A DNA stretch of 64,000 bases from Bhargavaea massiliensis (lineage in GTDB: Bacteria > Bacillota > Bacilli > Bacillales_A > Planococcaceae): the NCBI RefSeq assembly GCF_018390575.1, contig NZ_JAHBCJ010000003.1:186001-250000 (forward strand), in the 5' to 3' direction. Below are positions 52,562-61,017 of the stretch, one piece after another. The notes beneath the pieces were generated by a model. The model was not told the origin of the DNA and did no database searches. It saw only the letters and a program-made list of their open reading frames with translations. A program made the position numbers and the translations under genes. The stretch's first letter is position 1; every line of letters starts with the position of its first letter.

Positions 52562-52915
52562 ATGATCAATACGAAGTATTACGATGGATTCGAAGGTGAG
52601 CATAAAATCGTTTTAAGAGACGGAGAAAATAGGGTGAGTATCTGGGATGGCTACTTTGATACGATCATGGATGCTCTCCTAAAAGGAAATCCTGAAAAGA
52701 AGGGGATTATACGAGAGTATTTTTATCGTGAGGGCTGGTATGACGATCCTTGGAGAATTGAAGATATTCCGCTAACCATAAAACAGTTGGAGGCATTCGA
52801 TATCAACCATGCTGAAGGAACCGAAAACATGAAAAAAGTAGCTCCTGAGCTGCTTCAGGACATCATCCTGTTTCTCAAGAGTGCAGAAGGACAAGTATTC
52901 ATCGAGTACGATTGA
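52562..52915 (+). CDS. Immunity-like paralogue 2
   Basis: The 117-residue protein is a close relative of paralogue 1 (KYYDGFEGEHKIVLRD, EGWYDDPWRIEDIPLTIKQLEAFD, the same last ten residues). ATG 52562 follows GGGGGGACTTGA. It is the best-preserved copy for start and length. Confidence 0.7.
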   Translation: MINTKYYDGFEGEHKIVLRDGENRVSIWDGYFDTIMDALLKGNPEKKGIIREYFYREGWYDDPWRIEDIPLTIKQLEAFDINHAEGTENMKKVAPELLQDIILFLKSAEGQVFIEYD

Positions 52916-52926
52916 CTTGTTGAAGG

Positions 52927-53217
52927 TTGAGGGGGACTGACATTTGGGACGGTTATTTTGATACCATCATGGACGTCCTCTTTAGCATCGGAATCGAAAA
53001 GGAAGGCATTGTTAAGGATTACTTTTATCTGGAGGGCTGGTATGATGAACCCCATCCGATTGAGGACATCCCATTAACCATTCAGCAGTTAAAGGCATTC
53101 GACGTAGAGAAATCTGATCGGATGGAAAGTTTAAAACAAGTGGCGGTTGAATTGGTTGAGGATATAATCAAGTTTCTTGAACGGGCGGACGGTGAAGTGA
53201 TTATTGAGCGGGTTTAA
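52927..53217 (+). pseudogene. Immunity-like paralogue 3, 5'-truncated
   Basis: Codons from IWDGYFDTIMD to the end match paralogue 2 from residue about 27 on. The leader GGGGGACTGA is retained, but the start codon and some 25 N-terminal codons are deleted, joining the leader directly to the body. A TTG at 52927 could allow a 96-residue product. The gene is probably non-functional. Confidence 0.7.
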
Positions 53218-53234
53218 AGTAAATAGCTCAAAAA

Positions 53235-53261
53235 GAAAAGCAGCCGCCCCGGCTGCTTTTC
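53235..53261. terminator. Bidirectional terminator at the island edge
   Basis: AAAAGCAGCCG/CGGCTGCTTTT with loop CCC; it serves both convergent transcripts. Confidence 0.85.
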
Positions 53262-53269
53262 CTCATTCC

Positions 53270-54607
53270 TCAATAATTCAACTGTTTCCCGGAAGGCGTG
53301 ACCTTCAATTCAGGTTCCTCAAGATCCCCAAGTTCCGCATGCTCCTCATACTGTGTGAATGTGCGTGTATCCGGCGAGAAGATGGACAGGACCAGGGAAA
53401 TCAGGAGTCCGCCGATCATGAAGCCGCCGAACAGGTACGGAGCGGCGCCAAACCGGTCGCCCATGGTGGCCCAGAGCATCGGTCCGAAGCCGACGATGGC
53501 GGCGGCCACCTGGTAGCCGAGCGAGAGTCCGGTGTAGCGGACGTTGGCCGGGAACAGTTCGGAGAAGAACGTTCCCTGTGTAGCGAAAATCGATGCCCAT
53601 ACGACGCCGAGCAGAAGGATCTGCATCGTGAAGAACCAGCCGGTGCCCGCAGGGACTGCCAGGAAGTACGGGAACGCCAGTACAATCATGGCGACGAGTC
53701 CTGCGATGTAGATCGTTTTACGACCGATAAAGTCGGAGACATAGCCGACGATCGGAATCGTGATGACCATCGTGGCGCAGCTGAGTGTCAGGGCCATTAG
53801 AGCTTGGTCACGGGAATACCCGACATAGGTGGTCGCGTAGACGAGGATGAATGACATCAGGAAGACATTGAAGAATCCGTCGCCGAGTTTTAGGCCGATC
53901 ACACGGAACAGGTCCTTTTTGTTGTTGCGGAACAGGTCGGCCACCGGAATTTTCGCGATCTGGCCGGATTCTTTTTTCTTCTGGAATTCCGGTGTTTCTT
54001 CGATGGTGCTCCGGATCCAGATGGCGAGAACGATCAGGACGGCACTAAAGAGGAACGGAATCCGCCATCCCCAGGCCATGAATTGCGCTTCTGTGGTAAA
54101 CGCACTAATGGCCGTGAAGCTGAACGTTCCGAGAACGAGTCCGATCGGTACACCTAATTGAGGGATGGAACCGAACAGGCCACGGAGCCCTTTGCGCGCC
54201 GATTCTGTTGCGAGTAGAACGGCGCCGCCCCATTCTCCGCCGAGGGACACACCCTGGATGAGGCGCAGGATGACTAGGAGGGCGGGGGCGAGCACGCCGA
54301 CCTGGGCATAAGTCGGGAGGAGTCCGATCAAGAAGGAACTTCCGCCCATCCCGATCAGGGTCAGCATGAGGGAAGCTTTCCGCCCGATCCTGTCTCCGAT
54401 GTGTCCAAAGATGATGCTCCCGATCGGTCGCGCCGCGTATCCGGCACCGAATGTCGCGAAGGCGATCAGGATGGAGATGGCCGGGTCATGGTTGGGGAAG
54501 AACAGGGTCGAGAACACGAGGGCGGTCGCCGTCCCGTACAGATAGAAGTCGTACCATTCAATGACAGAACCCGAGAGGCTGGCCAGCAGGACTTTTCCTT
54601 TTTTCAT
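53270..54607 (-). CDS. MFS metabolite:H+ symporter (shikimate/MHS type)
   Basis: The 445-residue protein has 12 spans and the MHS signatures SGSVIEWYDFYLYGTATAL, GYAARPIGSIIFGHIGDRIGRKASLML, and LIQGVSLGGEWGGAVLLATE. It transports an organic anion with protons. It follows the ligase relic by 35 bp and may once have fed it. AAGGCGAG precedes the ATG. A short relic of a related 3' end lies at 19170. Confidence 0.9.
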   Translation of the reverse strand: MKKGKVLLASLSGSVIEWYDFYLYGTATALVFSTLFFPNHDPAISILIAFATFGAGYAARPIGSIIFGHIGDRIGRKASLMLTLIGMGGSSFLIGLLPTYAQVGVLAPALLVILRLIQGVSLGGEWGGAVLLATESARKGLRGLFGSIPQLGVPIGLVLGTFSFTAISAFTTEAQFMAWGWRIPFLFSAVLIVLAIWIRSTIEETPEFQKKKESGQIAKIPVADLFRNNKKDLFRVIGLKLGDGFFNVFLMSFILVYATTYVGYSRDQALMALTLSCATMVITIPIVGYVSDFIGRKTIYIAGLVAMIVLAFPYFLAVPAGTGWFFTMQILLLGVVWASIFATQGTFFSELFPANVRYTGLSLGYQVAAAIVGFGPMLWATMGDRFGAAPYLFGGFMIGGLLISLVLSIFSPDTRTFTQYEEHAELGDLEEPELKVTPSGKQLNY

Positions 54608-54642
54608 ATACTCGCCTTCTTCCTTTTAAATAGTGTGTATCC

Positions 54643-55602
54643 TCAAGTGAGGACGGATTGGCGGATCAGGTGCTTCTGGATTTTCCCGACGGCGGTTCTC
54701 GGGAAGTCTTCTACCACATCGATGGTGTCCGGCACTTTGAAGTTGGCGAGACGTTCCCGGCAGTAGTCCAGCAGTTCTTCGGAAGTGGCGGTCGCACCGT
54801 CGTGCAAGATGACAAACGCCTTGATGGCTTCATCCTTAATCGGGTCCGGAACGCCGACGACCACGGCTTCATAGACGGCTTCGTGATCGGTCAGTACGCT
54901 TTCCACCTCGCCCGCCGCGACGTTCTCGCCGGAGCGCTTGATCATATCCTTCAGGCGGTCGACAAAGTAGAAGCGGCCGTCTTCCCCGAGCCGGGCGTTG
55001 TCGCCGGTCAACAACCAGCCGTTCTGGACGGTGGCGGCAGTGGCTTCGGGATTCTTGAAATAGCCTTTCATGATGGTCCGTCCAGGGATACCTTTCACTG
55101 CAATCTGTCCGGTTTGTCCAGCAGGAACCTCGTTGCCTTCCTCGTCGATCAGTTTCACTTCATATCCTAGAGTCGGACGCCCGATGCTCAGGTTGTTGGG
55201 CGTTCCGTGCGGCTGATTCATCAGCGGGATCCCGACGGTTTCGGTCATGCCGTACAGCTGATACAGGAGGGTGTTGAACTGATCCTCGAACTGGTCGAGC
55301 TCCTGCTGTCCGACCGACTGGGCAAACAAGATGAGGCGGAGCGGGTTGTCCCGGTCTGCCGGGTCATACTCCTTGGACAAGATCATGCGGATCGGAGCCG
55401 CGAACAGGGAGCCGACCGTCCCGCCGAGCGCCTTGGCCTGCTTAAAGTAGCGGGAAGCGCTGAACCGCTCGGTGAGCGCGATGCTTCCGCCCGCCATCAG
55501 TTCTCCCCGCTCGATTGCTTCCGTGATCATCCCCCTGACAATCCTGTACAGGCTCCGTTCGGAGTTGGCGAAGAAGTTTTCGTCGGTGGAGGGCATCGAC
55601 AT
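54643..55602 (-). pseudogene. AMP-ligase C-terminal half fused to a TetR C-terminal fragment
   Basis: The frame of 319 residues starts with NSERSLYRIVRGMITEAIERGEL, which resembles a TetR regulator C-terminus. It then passes directly into SIALTERFSASRYFKQAKALGG, the middle of an AMP-forming acyl-CoA ligase, and runs to the normal end (YGMTETVGIPL, GWLLTGDNARLGEDG, KTAVGKIQKHLI style). The ATP P-loop is absent, so the ligase cannot be active. A deletion joining two genes is the simple explanation. The frame has a plausible GGTGAGG site before ATG 55602. Confidence 0.75.
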
Positions 55603-55637
55603 CCAGCGCCTCACCTGGCAAATCACCCAACCAAACC

Positions 55638-55677
55638 AAAAAAGCCGGAGTCCCTCCATGATAGGGTTTCCGGCTTT
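55638..55677 (-). terminator. Minus-strand terminator upstream of the fusion relic
   Basis: AAAGCCGGA pairs with TCCGGCTTT through an inner CCCT/AGGG pair, with a T run on the minus strand. It would end transcripts before the relic, perhaps from a lost gene. Confidence 0.65.
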
Positions 55678-55793
55678 CAGTTTACCCTCTGCCCTGTAAC
55701 AGAATCTGCTATCATATATCAGGAGAATCATTGGCTGTTTCATCACAACAAAGTTGTTGGGGTGAACCATGCATTGTCAAAGGGGTGGAGAAC

Positions 55794-57446
55794 GTGGTTG
55801 GGGAACGGCACACAACGGAGGCTGTAGTAGACGAACTTTATCAGTCGGCACCGATTGGTGTAGTCATCATGGATAATCAGGGCAAGATCCAAGTCTTGAA
55901 TGATTATGCCCGAACCAGGCTGTCGGAAGAAGGACTAGCGGAAGGCCATCATCTTCTGAGCCGTCTGGAAAGGGTGGAATCGACAAGTGCCTTAAATGTG
56001 TATAAATTCAGCATGGAACAAGAGCCTGTTATTGGGTGGTTGTTCAACCAGGGGGGCGGCCATTGTTTTCTTTTCCATTCGGAATCCGAATTGGAACAAT
56101 TGCTTTACGGTGTAGATGCGTACCGGAATATGATGCTGGATTTCAAGGCCATCTTTGATCATTCGTATGACGTCATCTATGTCGCTGATGGCCGAGGGAA
56201 GACCCTCCGGGTAAGTGCGGCCTGTGAACGCCTTTGGGGCTATAAAGAGAGTGAGCTGGTCGGAAAGACTGTGTATCAATTGGAGGCAGAAGGGGTTTAC
56301 AGACCATCGGTTACCCGCGAAGTGCTAGAGCGCGAAGAAAAGGTCTCGCTTGTCCAGACGACGAAAACCGGTCGGCGTCTGCTGGTAGTGGGAACCCCAA
56401 TTAAGGACGACAACGGCAACATTCTGCGCGTGGTCAATGCTTCGCGGGATGTGACGGAGCTGAAAGAACTGGAGAACGAGATTGATCTGCTCAAGCAGAT
56501 GATGGAAGGTTTCCGGCAGGAAATTGAGCAGCTCCGTGAGAATGAGGGGTTGGAACGCCGCCTGGTCGCGAGAAGCGCAGGAATGAATCGCGTCGTGAAC
56601 TTCGCCAAGCGGGTAGCCAAAGTTGACTCGCCTATTCTTCTTCTGGGCGAGTCGGGTGTCGGGAAAGAAGAGATTGCAACGTTGATCCATCATTGGAGCA
56701 ACCGGAGTGAGGGGCCGTTTCTGGTCGTCAGCTGTGAAACGGTCTCCTCTGATCTTCTTGAGAAGGAACTGTTCGGCACTGCTGATCAGCACGGTCTGAT
56801 TGATCTGGCGAACTCAGGGACCCTTTTTCTTGAGCGGGTCGATCAGATGCCGCTCTCGGTCCAGGCAAAGTTGGTCCGAGTTCTCCAGAGAGAGAATAAA
56901 GCGGAAGGCAGAGCGAAGGTCCGGATCATTGCAACAGCGACCGAGGAGTTATCGGAAAAATTGGAGCAGCGTCTTTTTAGGGAGGATTTTTACTACTATC
57001 TCAATGTCGTTCCGATCAGAGTCCCACCTTTGCGTGAACGAAAAGAAGATATTATCCCGCTTGTCCTTCATTCAATGAAAGAACTGAACTTGATCTACCA
57101 TGAGGAACGCAAAATTCATCCAAGCGCCTTAAAGCGTCTGGAGGGCTATGAATGGCCAGGGAATGTCCAGGAATTGAGGAATATTATCGAGCGGATGTAT
57201 GTCACCTCCGAAGGGGAATGGATCGGAAATGACGCCTTGCCCGATTACTTGTCTCAGAGGGATAAAGATGCGATGCCGGTGCAAGTCAACGGAATAATGC
57301 CGCTCAAAGAGGCTGTTCAGGCAGTGGAGAGGGAATTGCTCACCATGGCAAAGGAGAAGTATGCCTCCACTACGCAAATCGCCAACGCCCTCCAAATTGA
57401 TCAATCCACAGTTAGCAGGAAGCTGAAACGATATGGAAATTCATAA
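55794..57446 (+). CDS. Two-PAS / AAA+ / Fis-HTH regulator lacking the GAFTGA loop
   Basis: The 550-residue protein has two PAS domains (about 15-105 and 125-230), a coiled linker (230-260), an AAA+ domain with Walker A GESGVGKE (about 285-292), and a Fis HTH at the end (TTQIANALQIDQSTVSRKL). In place of GAFTGA it has GTADQHG (about 328), and Walker B is LFLERV rather than LLLDEI. It should not activate sigma-54 RNA polymerase. The next operon has a sigma-A promoter with two matching sites upstream, in line with a TyrR-like mode. GTG 55794 follows AGGGGTGGAG. Confidence 0.85.
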   Translation: MVGERHTTEAVVDELYQSAPIGVVIMDNQGKIQVLNDYARTRLSEEGLAEGHHLLSRLERVESTSALNVYKFSMEQEPVIGWLFNQGGGHCFLFHSESELEQLLYGVDAYRNMMLDFKAIFDHSYDVIYVADGRGKTLRVSAACERLWGYKESELVGKTVYQLEAEGVYRPSVTREVLEREEKVSLVQTTKTGRRLLVVGTPIKDDNGNILRVVNASRDVTELKELENEIDLLKQMMEGFRQEIEQLRENEGLERRLVARSAGMNRVVNFAKRVAKVDSPILLLGESGVGKEEIATLIHHWSNRSEGPFLVVSCETVSSDLLEKELFGTADQHGLIDLANSGTLFLERVDQMPLSVQAKLVRVLQRENKAEGRAKVRIIATATEELSEKLEQRLFREDFYYYLNVVPIRVPPLRERKEDIIPLVLHSMKELNLIYHEERKIHPSALKRLEGYEWPGNVQELRNIIERMYVTSEGEWIGNDALPDYLSQRDKDAMPVQVNGIMPLKEAVQAVERELLTMAKEKYASTTQIANALQIDQSTVSRKLKRYGNS

Positions 57447-57469
57447 GTATGCTAAAGTGCAAAATGGTT

Positions 57470-57485
57470 ATGCGTTTATGCATAA
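57470..57485. promoter_or_regulatory. Regulator site 1 (distal)
   Basis: ATGCGTTTATGCATAA lies inside a longer dyad with GGTTATGC arms (57466-57487). It matches site 2 at 14 of 16 positions. Confidence 0.6.
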
Positions 57486-57487
57486 CC

Positions 57488-57531
57488 AAAAAGCAACCGA
57501 GCGGAAACCTCATATCCCACGGTTGCTTTTT
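57488..57531 (+). terminator. Terminator of the PAS regulator gene
   Basis: AAAAAGCAACCG pairs with CGGTTGCTTTTT around a 20-nt loop, and the T run continues. Confidence 0.8.
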
Positions 57532-57561
57532 TATTGGATCTTCAAAGCGCTCAGACACGTG

Positions 57562-57577
57562 ATGCATTTTTGCATAA
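57562..57577. promoter_or_regulatory. Regulator site 2 (proximal)
   Basis: ATGCATTTTTGCATAA ends 19 bp before the -35 box, 92 bp downstream of site 1. Its position fits a class I/II activator site. Confidence 0.6.
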
Positions 57578-57596
57578 GAGAATGAAACGGCCCCGA

Positions 57597-57625
57597 TTGT
57601 AGGCGATTTACATGAATGTTATAAC
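57597..57625 (+). promoter_or_regulatory. Sigma-A promoter of the MFS-amidase operon
   Basis: TTGTAG and TATAAC are separated by exactly 17 bp. The weak -35 box is typical of an activated promoter. No -24/-12 pair was found in this gap. Confidence 0.7.
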
Positions 57626-57658
57626 TAATGAGAATTGATGAAGGGGGGCACTAAAACC

Positions 57659-57672
57659 TGTAAGCGTTTGCT
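57659..57672 (+). promoter_or_regulatory. cre site (catabolite repression)
   Basis: TGTAAGCGTTTGCT matches the cre consensus TGWAARCGYTWNCW at all 14 positions. It lies about 27-40 nt downstream of the expected start, so CcpA would act as a roadblock. Confidence 0.8.
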
Positions 57673-57711
57673 GTATAGGGGTGAAAAAGAAGGAGAAAGT
57701 GGGGGAATTTC

Positions 57712-59034
57712 ATGTTGAAAAAGAATTATCGCTATCAGATCATGCTGATGATGGTGATCATGGTCATTATCAACTATATCGACCGGGGGGCCATTTCTTA
57801 CGCCCAGGCTGATATCATCAGTGAATACGGATTTGATCCGATTTCTTGGGGTGCGGTATTAGGGTATTTCGGATTTGGTTACTTGTTCGGTTCTCTGATC
57901 GGGGGAATACTGGCCGATAGGAAGGGACCCAAATTTGTATGGATCATGATTGGGATCGGTTGGTCCTTTTTTGTCATCGCTACCGCCTTTGCGGGAGATC
58001 TCGGTCTCGCGCTATTCGGGGGCTCGGCACTGACCGGATTTGCCCTGATCCGAATTCTATTTGGTTTTGCCGAGGGGCCGACCTTCTCGACCATCAATAA
58101 AACAAACGCCAACTGGGCAACACCAAAAGAACGCGGTTTTGCAGTTTCCATGGGCCTTCTCGGAACACCACTCGGGGCCTTGCTGACGGCGCCGGTGGCA
58201 GTCGCCCTGTTGTCCGTGACAAGTTGGAAGACGATGTTTATTATCCTTGGGGGTCTCGGGATTATCTGGGTCATCGTTTGGTCGAAGATGTTTACCGACC
58301 TGCCTGAGCAGAACCCGAACGTCTCGAAGGAAGAGCTTGAGAAAATCAGATCAACCCAAGATTTGTTGCCGAATGAGAAAGTGGTCAACCCGAAAGATGA
58401 CTCGGTCCGCTGGTATCATTTCTTCCAAAACCCGACGTTGATCTTTAATGCGTTTGGATACTTTGCATTCCAGTACATCAACTTCTTGCTTCTGACATGG
58501 ACACCGAAGTATCTGCAGGATCAATTTGGATTCCAATTGTCTTCGCTTTGGTACCTTGGGATGATTCCATGGATCGGTGCCTGCTTCACGGTTCTGCTGG
58601 GCGGCAAGATTTCGGACTATCTGCGCATGAAGACCGGCAGTCTTCGGATTGCACGCTCCGGCCTTGCGGTTGTCTCCCTAATGCTAACAGCGATCTGTTT
58701 CGTGATGATTCCGACGGCGGACACCATTGTGGGCGTCATGGTGCTGATGTGTATCGGTAATGCTTTCAACTCGCTGCCTAACTCGGTTTATTGGTCTGTC
58801 ATCATCGACACGGAACCGAGCCGTGCAGGGACATTTGGCGGAATCACACACTTCATCACCAATACGGCCACCATAATCGCACCTATCTTGACCGGATTCC
58901 TCGTAGTAAGTTACGGCTATTCAGCGATGTTCACTGCGGCAGCCATTGCGGCGGGTATCGGGATGCTCTGCATGCTCTTCGTCAAGCCGGGCCAGCGTCC
59001 CCGCAAAGGTCAACTAGAGAAGGCGATGGTGTAA
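57712..59034 (+). CDS. MFS transporter, anion:cation symporter type
   Basis: The 440-residue protein has 12 spans and the ACS pattern (INYIDRGAISYAQADI, GYLFGSLIGGILADRKGPK, GFAEGPTFSTINKTNANWA). It probably imports an organic anion. It is joined to the amidase with no gap (TAA then ATG), so the pair should import and hydrolyse an acyl-amide type compound. Confidence 0.9.
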   Translation: MLKKNYRYQIMLMMVIMVIINYIDRGAISYAQADIISEYGFDPISWGAVLGYFGFGYLFGSLIGGILADRKGPKFVWIMIGIGWSFFVIATAFAGDLGLALFGGSALTGFALIRILFGFAEGPTFSTINKTNANWATPKERGFAVSMGLLGTPLGALLTAPVAVALLSVTSWKTMFIILGGLGIIWVIVWSKMFTDLPEQNPNVSKEELEKIRSTQDLLPNEKVVNPKDDSVRWYHFFQNPTLIFNAFGYFAFQYINFLLLTWTPKYLQDQFGFQLSSLWYLGMIPWIGACFTVLLGGKISDYLRMKTGSLRIARSGLAVVSLMLTAICFVMIPTADTIVGVMVLMCIGNAFNSLPNSVYWSVIIDTEPSRAGTFGGITHFITNTATIIAPILTGFLVVSYGYSAMFTAAAIAAGIGMLCMLFVKPGQRPRKGQLEKAMV

Positions 59035-60429
59035 ATGACAGTAACCGCATTGACAGTCAAAATGAAAAGCGGAAGTGTGACTTCCGCCGAACTTGTGAGT
59101 ACATCTTTAGAGACAATCCATGAGATGCAGCCGATTTACAATGCCTTTATTACGGTGGATGCCGAAGGCGCCAAAAAGGCTGCAGCGCAACTGGACAAGG
59201 AACTGAGTTTAGGACATATTCGGGGCCCCCTTCATGGAATTCCAATCGCGGTCAAAGATTTGATCAACACAAAAGATATCCGGACAACGATGGGGTCCAA
59301 GCTTTACGAAAATCATCTCCCTGACGCTGATGCCACTGTCGTAACCCGGTTGAAAGAAGCCGGTGCCGTCATCCTGGGGAAAACGAACACCCATGAATTT
59401 GCCTACGGGCCAATCGGTGACCGCTCTTACTTCGGTGCATGCAGAAATCCGTATAATCCGGAGAAAATTGCAGGCGGCTCCAGCAGCGGATCAGGTTCGG
59501 CGGTGGGGGCAGGAATGGTACCCGCTGCAATAGGTACAGATACCGGCGGCTCAATCCGGATTCCGGCATCGGCATGCGGCGTGGTCGGCATGAAACCGAC
59601 ATTTGGGCTGGTCAGTAAATCCGGTTCGTTCCCGCTTGCCTATACCCTCGACCATGTAGGACCGATGACTGGAAGCGTGAGTGACAATGCCCTGATCCTT
59701 TCCGTGATTGCAGGTCACGATTCTGCTGATCCTTATTCATTAAACCAAGAGAACAGGGACTACACGGAGAAAATCGGAGACGGCCTCGCCGGTAAAACGA
59801 TCGGTGTACCGGACTGGTATTTCGTAAATGTGGACGCCGAAGTCCGGAAAGCCGTCGAACAGTCGTTGGATCTATTTGAAGAGATGGGGGCCAGCGTGCA
59901 GCCCGTTCAGATGCCGATTCTGCAAGAGATTTCAAAATTTCAGGTGATCACCATCCAGGCAGAAGCTGCGGCCGTTCATCAGCAGACCTTAAAGCATAAG
60001 GGAAGCGTGGATGAAGAAGTGTATGAGCGCATCGTGGCAAGCGGAACAGTAAAAGGGTTTGAGTATGTGGAATCTCAAATCAAGCGTGAGGGTATCATCC
60101 GTGAGTACAACAAAGTATTTGAGAAAGTTGACGTGCTGGTCACTCCGACACTCCCTGTCCTTCCGACAGATATTGGACAGCGTGAGGTGCGGATTGGAGA
60201 ATTCAAAGAGACGGTGAGAAGTGCGCTATTGCGTCTCACTTCACCGACCAACTATACCGGGAACCCATCCCTATCTTTGCCATGTGCCCTGTCGGAGAGT
60301 GGCCTTCCTATCGGCCTCCAGCTAATCGGCAAACACGGAACTGAAGCGGAGTTGTACCAATTCGCCTATGCACTTGAGCAGAAAGTTGATTTCAGGAACT
60401 TGGTCAGCCAATCTAACCAATTGACCTAA
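59035..60429 (+). CDS. Amidase signature family hydrolase
   Basis: The 464-residue protein has Lys in IAVKDLINT, GGSSSGSGSAVGAG and the nucleophile in GTDTGGSIRIPASACG; the catalytic triad is intact. It is related to the amidase at 24532 but clearly distinct. The ATG directly follows the MFS stop, and the operon is governed by the 55794 regulator, sigma-A and cre. The substrate is unknown. Confidence 0.88.
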   Translation: MTVTALTVKMKSGSVTSAELVSTSLETIHEMQPIYNAFITVDAEGAKKAAAQLDKELSLGHIRGPLHGIPIAVKDLINTKDIRTTMGSKLYENHLPDADATVVTRLKEAGAVILGKTNTHEFAYGPIGDRSYFGACRNPYNPEKIAGGSSSGSGSAVGAGMVPAAIGTDTGGSIRIPASACGVVGMKPTFGLVSKSGSFPLAYTLDHVGPMTGSVSDNALILSVIAGHDSADPYSLNQENRDYTEKIGDGLAGKTIGVPDWYFVNVDAEVRKAVEQSLDLFEEMGASVQPVQMPILQEISKFQVITIQAEAAAVHQQTLKHKGSVDEEVYERIVASGTVKGFEYVESQIKREGIIREYNKVFEKVDVLVTPTLPVLPTDIGQREVRIGEFKETVRSALLRLTSPTNYTGNPSLSLPCALSESGLPIGLQLIGKHGTEAELYQFAYALEQKVDFRNLVSQSNQLT

Positions 60430-60445
60430 GAGAGTGAAAACAGTT

Positions 60446-60490
60446 ACGGCACGGCCTCCAATCGCTAACTGCGAGCAGGGTCCGTGCCGT
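60446..60490. terminator. Hairpin after the amidase gene
   Basis: ACGGCACGG pairs with CCGTGCCGT, with an inner TCGC/GCGA pair. There is no T run on either side, so it is a weak terminator candidate. Confidence 0.4.
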
Positions 60491-60528
60491 CTGCATTCTC
60501 GTCATTCGGCACCGGAATTTCGTCATTC
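60487..60528 (-). repeat. Two-unit 21-bp micro-repeat on the minus strand, GAATGACGA type
   Basis: Read on the minus strand, GAATGACGAAATT starts at 60528 and GAATGACGAGAAT at 60507, 21 bp apart. The first G lies in the TGA stop of the TetR relic. Confidence 0.75.
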
Positions 60529-60774
60529 ATCTGGCCTTCAATCCCTCCAATAACGCCCCGAACACCATCCGCTGCTCATCCACCAGCGGAATCCTCCCGC
60601 GATTCAGGCTCCAGTTGTACAGCACCCCGCGCATTCCATGTATCAATACCGTCACGATGTCATGCGCTGTATAGCTGGCCTTGAATTTTCCCTTTTCAAT
60701 GCCTTCCTGGCACAGGGTGAACAAAATATCGTAGAGCGGCCGGTCCGGGTCGAGGAAGTATGAGGAGCGCTCAG
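60527..60774 (-). pseudogene. TetR regulator relic (C-terminal part)
   Basis: The frame reads ERSSYFLDPDRPLYDILF, then EGIEKGKFKASYTAHDIVTVLIHGMRGVLYNWSLNRG, and ends GALLEGLKAR. This is the ligand-domain end of a TetR-type repressor. The HTH half is absent and an aacS relic begins immediately beyond it. The 54643 relic carries a related TetR end. Confidence 0.75.
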
Positions 60775-60777
60775 TAA

Positions 60778-60945
60778 ACGCTGAACGGCAAGAAGCTCGA
60801 AGTCCCGATCCGGAAGCTTCTGCTTGGATTTGACCCCGAAAAGGTGATCAATCCAGACTCTATGAGTAACCCGGATTCGTATCCGTTCTTTATGGAGTTG
60901 GCGGGGGAGTTGGAGGAGAAGAGTGCAGAGACGCTGTTTGGATAA
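60778..60945 (+). pseudogene. Relic of an acetoacetyl-CoA synthetase gene (3' end)
   Basis: The last 55 codons read TLNGKKLEVPIRKLLLGFD and end ELAGELEEKSAETLFG. The LNGKKLEVPI-K-LLG and NPDSMSNPDS segments are typical of the C-terminus of acetoacetate-CoA ligase. A stop codon lies just upstream in frame, and no ATP-binding part remains. Its own terminator follows. Confidence 0.7.
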
Positions 60946-60966
60946 GGAAAAGCTGTCTCTAAATCG

Positions 60967-61010
60967 AAGACCATCTGGAGGGGGAGACTCTCCGGACGGT
61001 CTTTGCGTTT
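60967..61010 (+). terminator. Terminator after the aacS relic
   Basis: AAGACC pairs with GGTCTT through an inner CTGGAG/CTCCGG region, followed by TTTGCGTTT. Confidence 0.6.
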
Positions 61011-61017
61011 GGGATAG

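Noticed and set aside
43210..53261. Prophage or integrative element boundaries around the AT-rich island
   Set aside because: No integrase, tRNA target or matching direct repeats were seen at either edge; the edges carry similar AAAAGCAGCC terminators, but these are common throughout the window.
57597..57672. A sigma-54 promoter before the MFS-amidase operon
   Set aside because: GGCAC occurs at 57647, but no GC pair follows at the required 12-bp distance, while a well-spaced sigma-A promoter is present.
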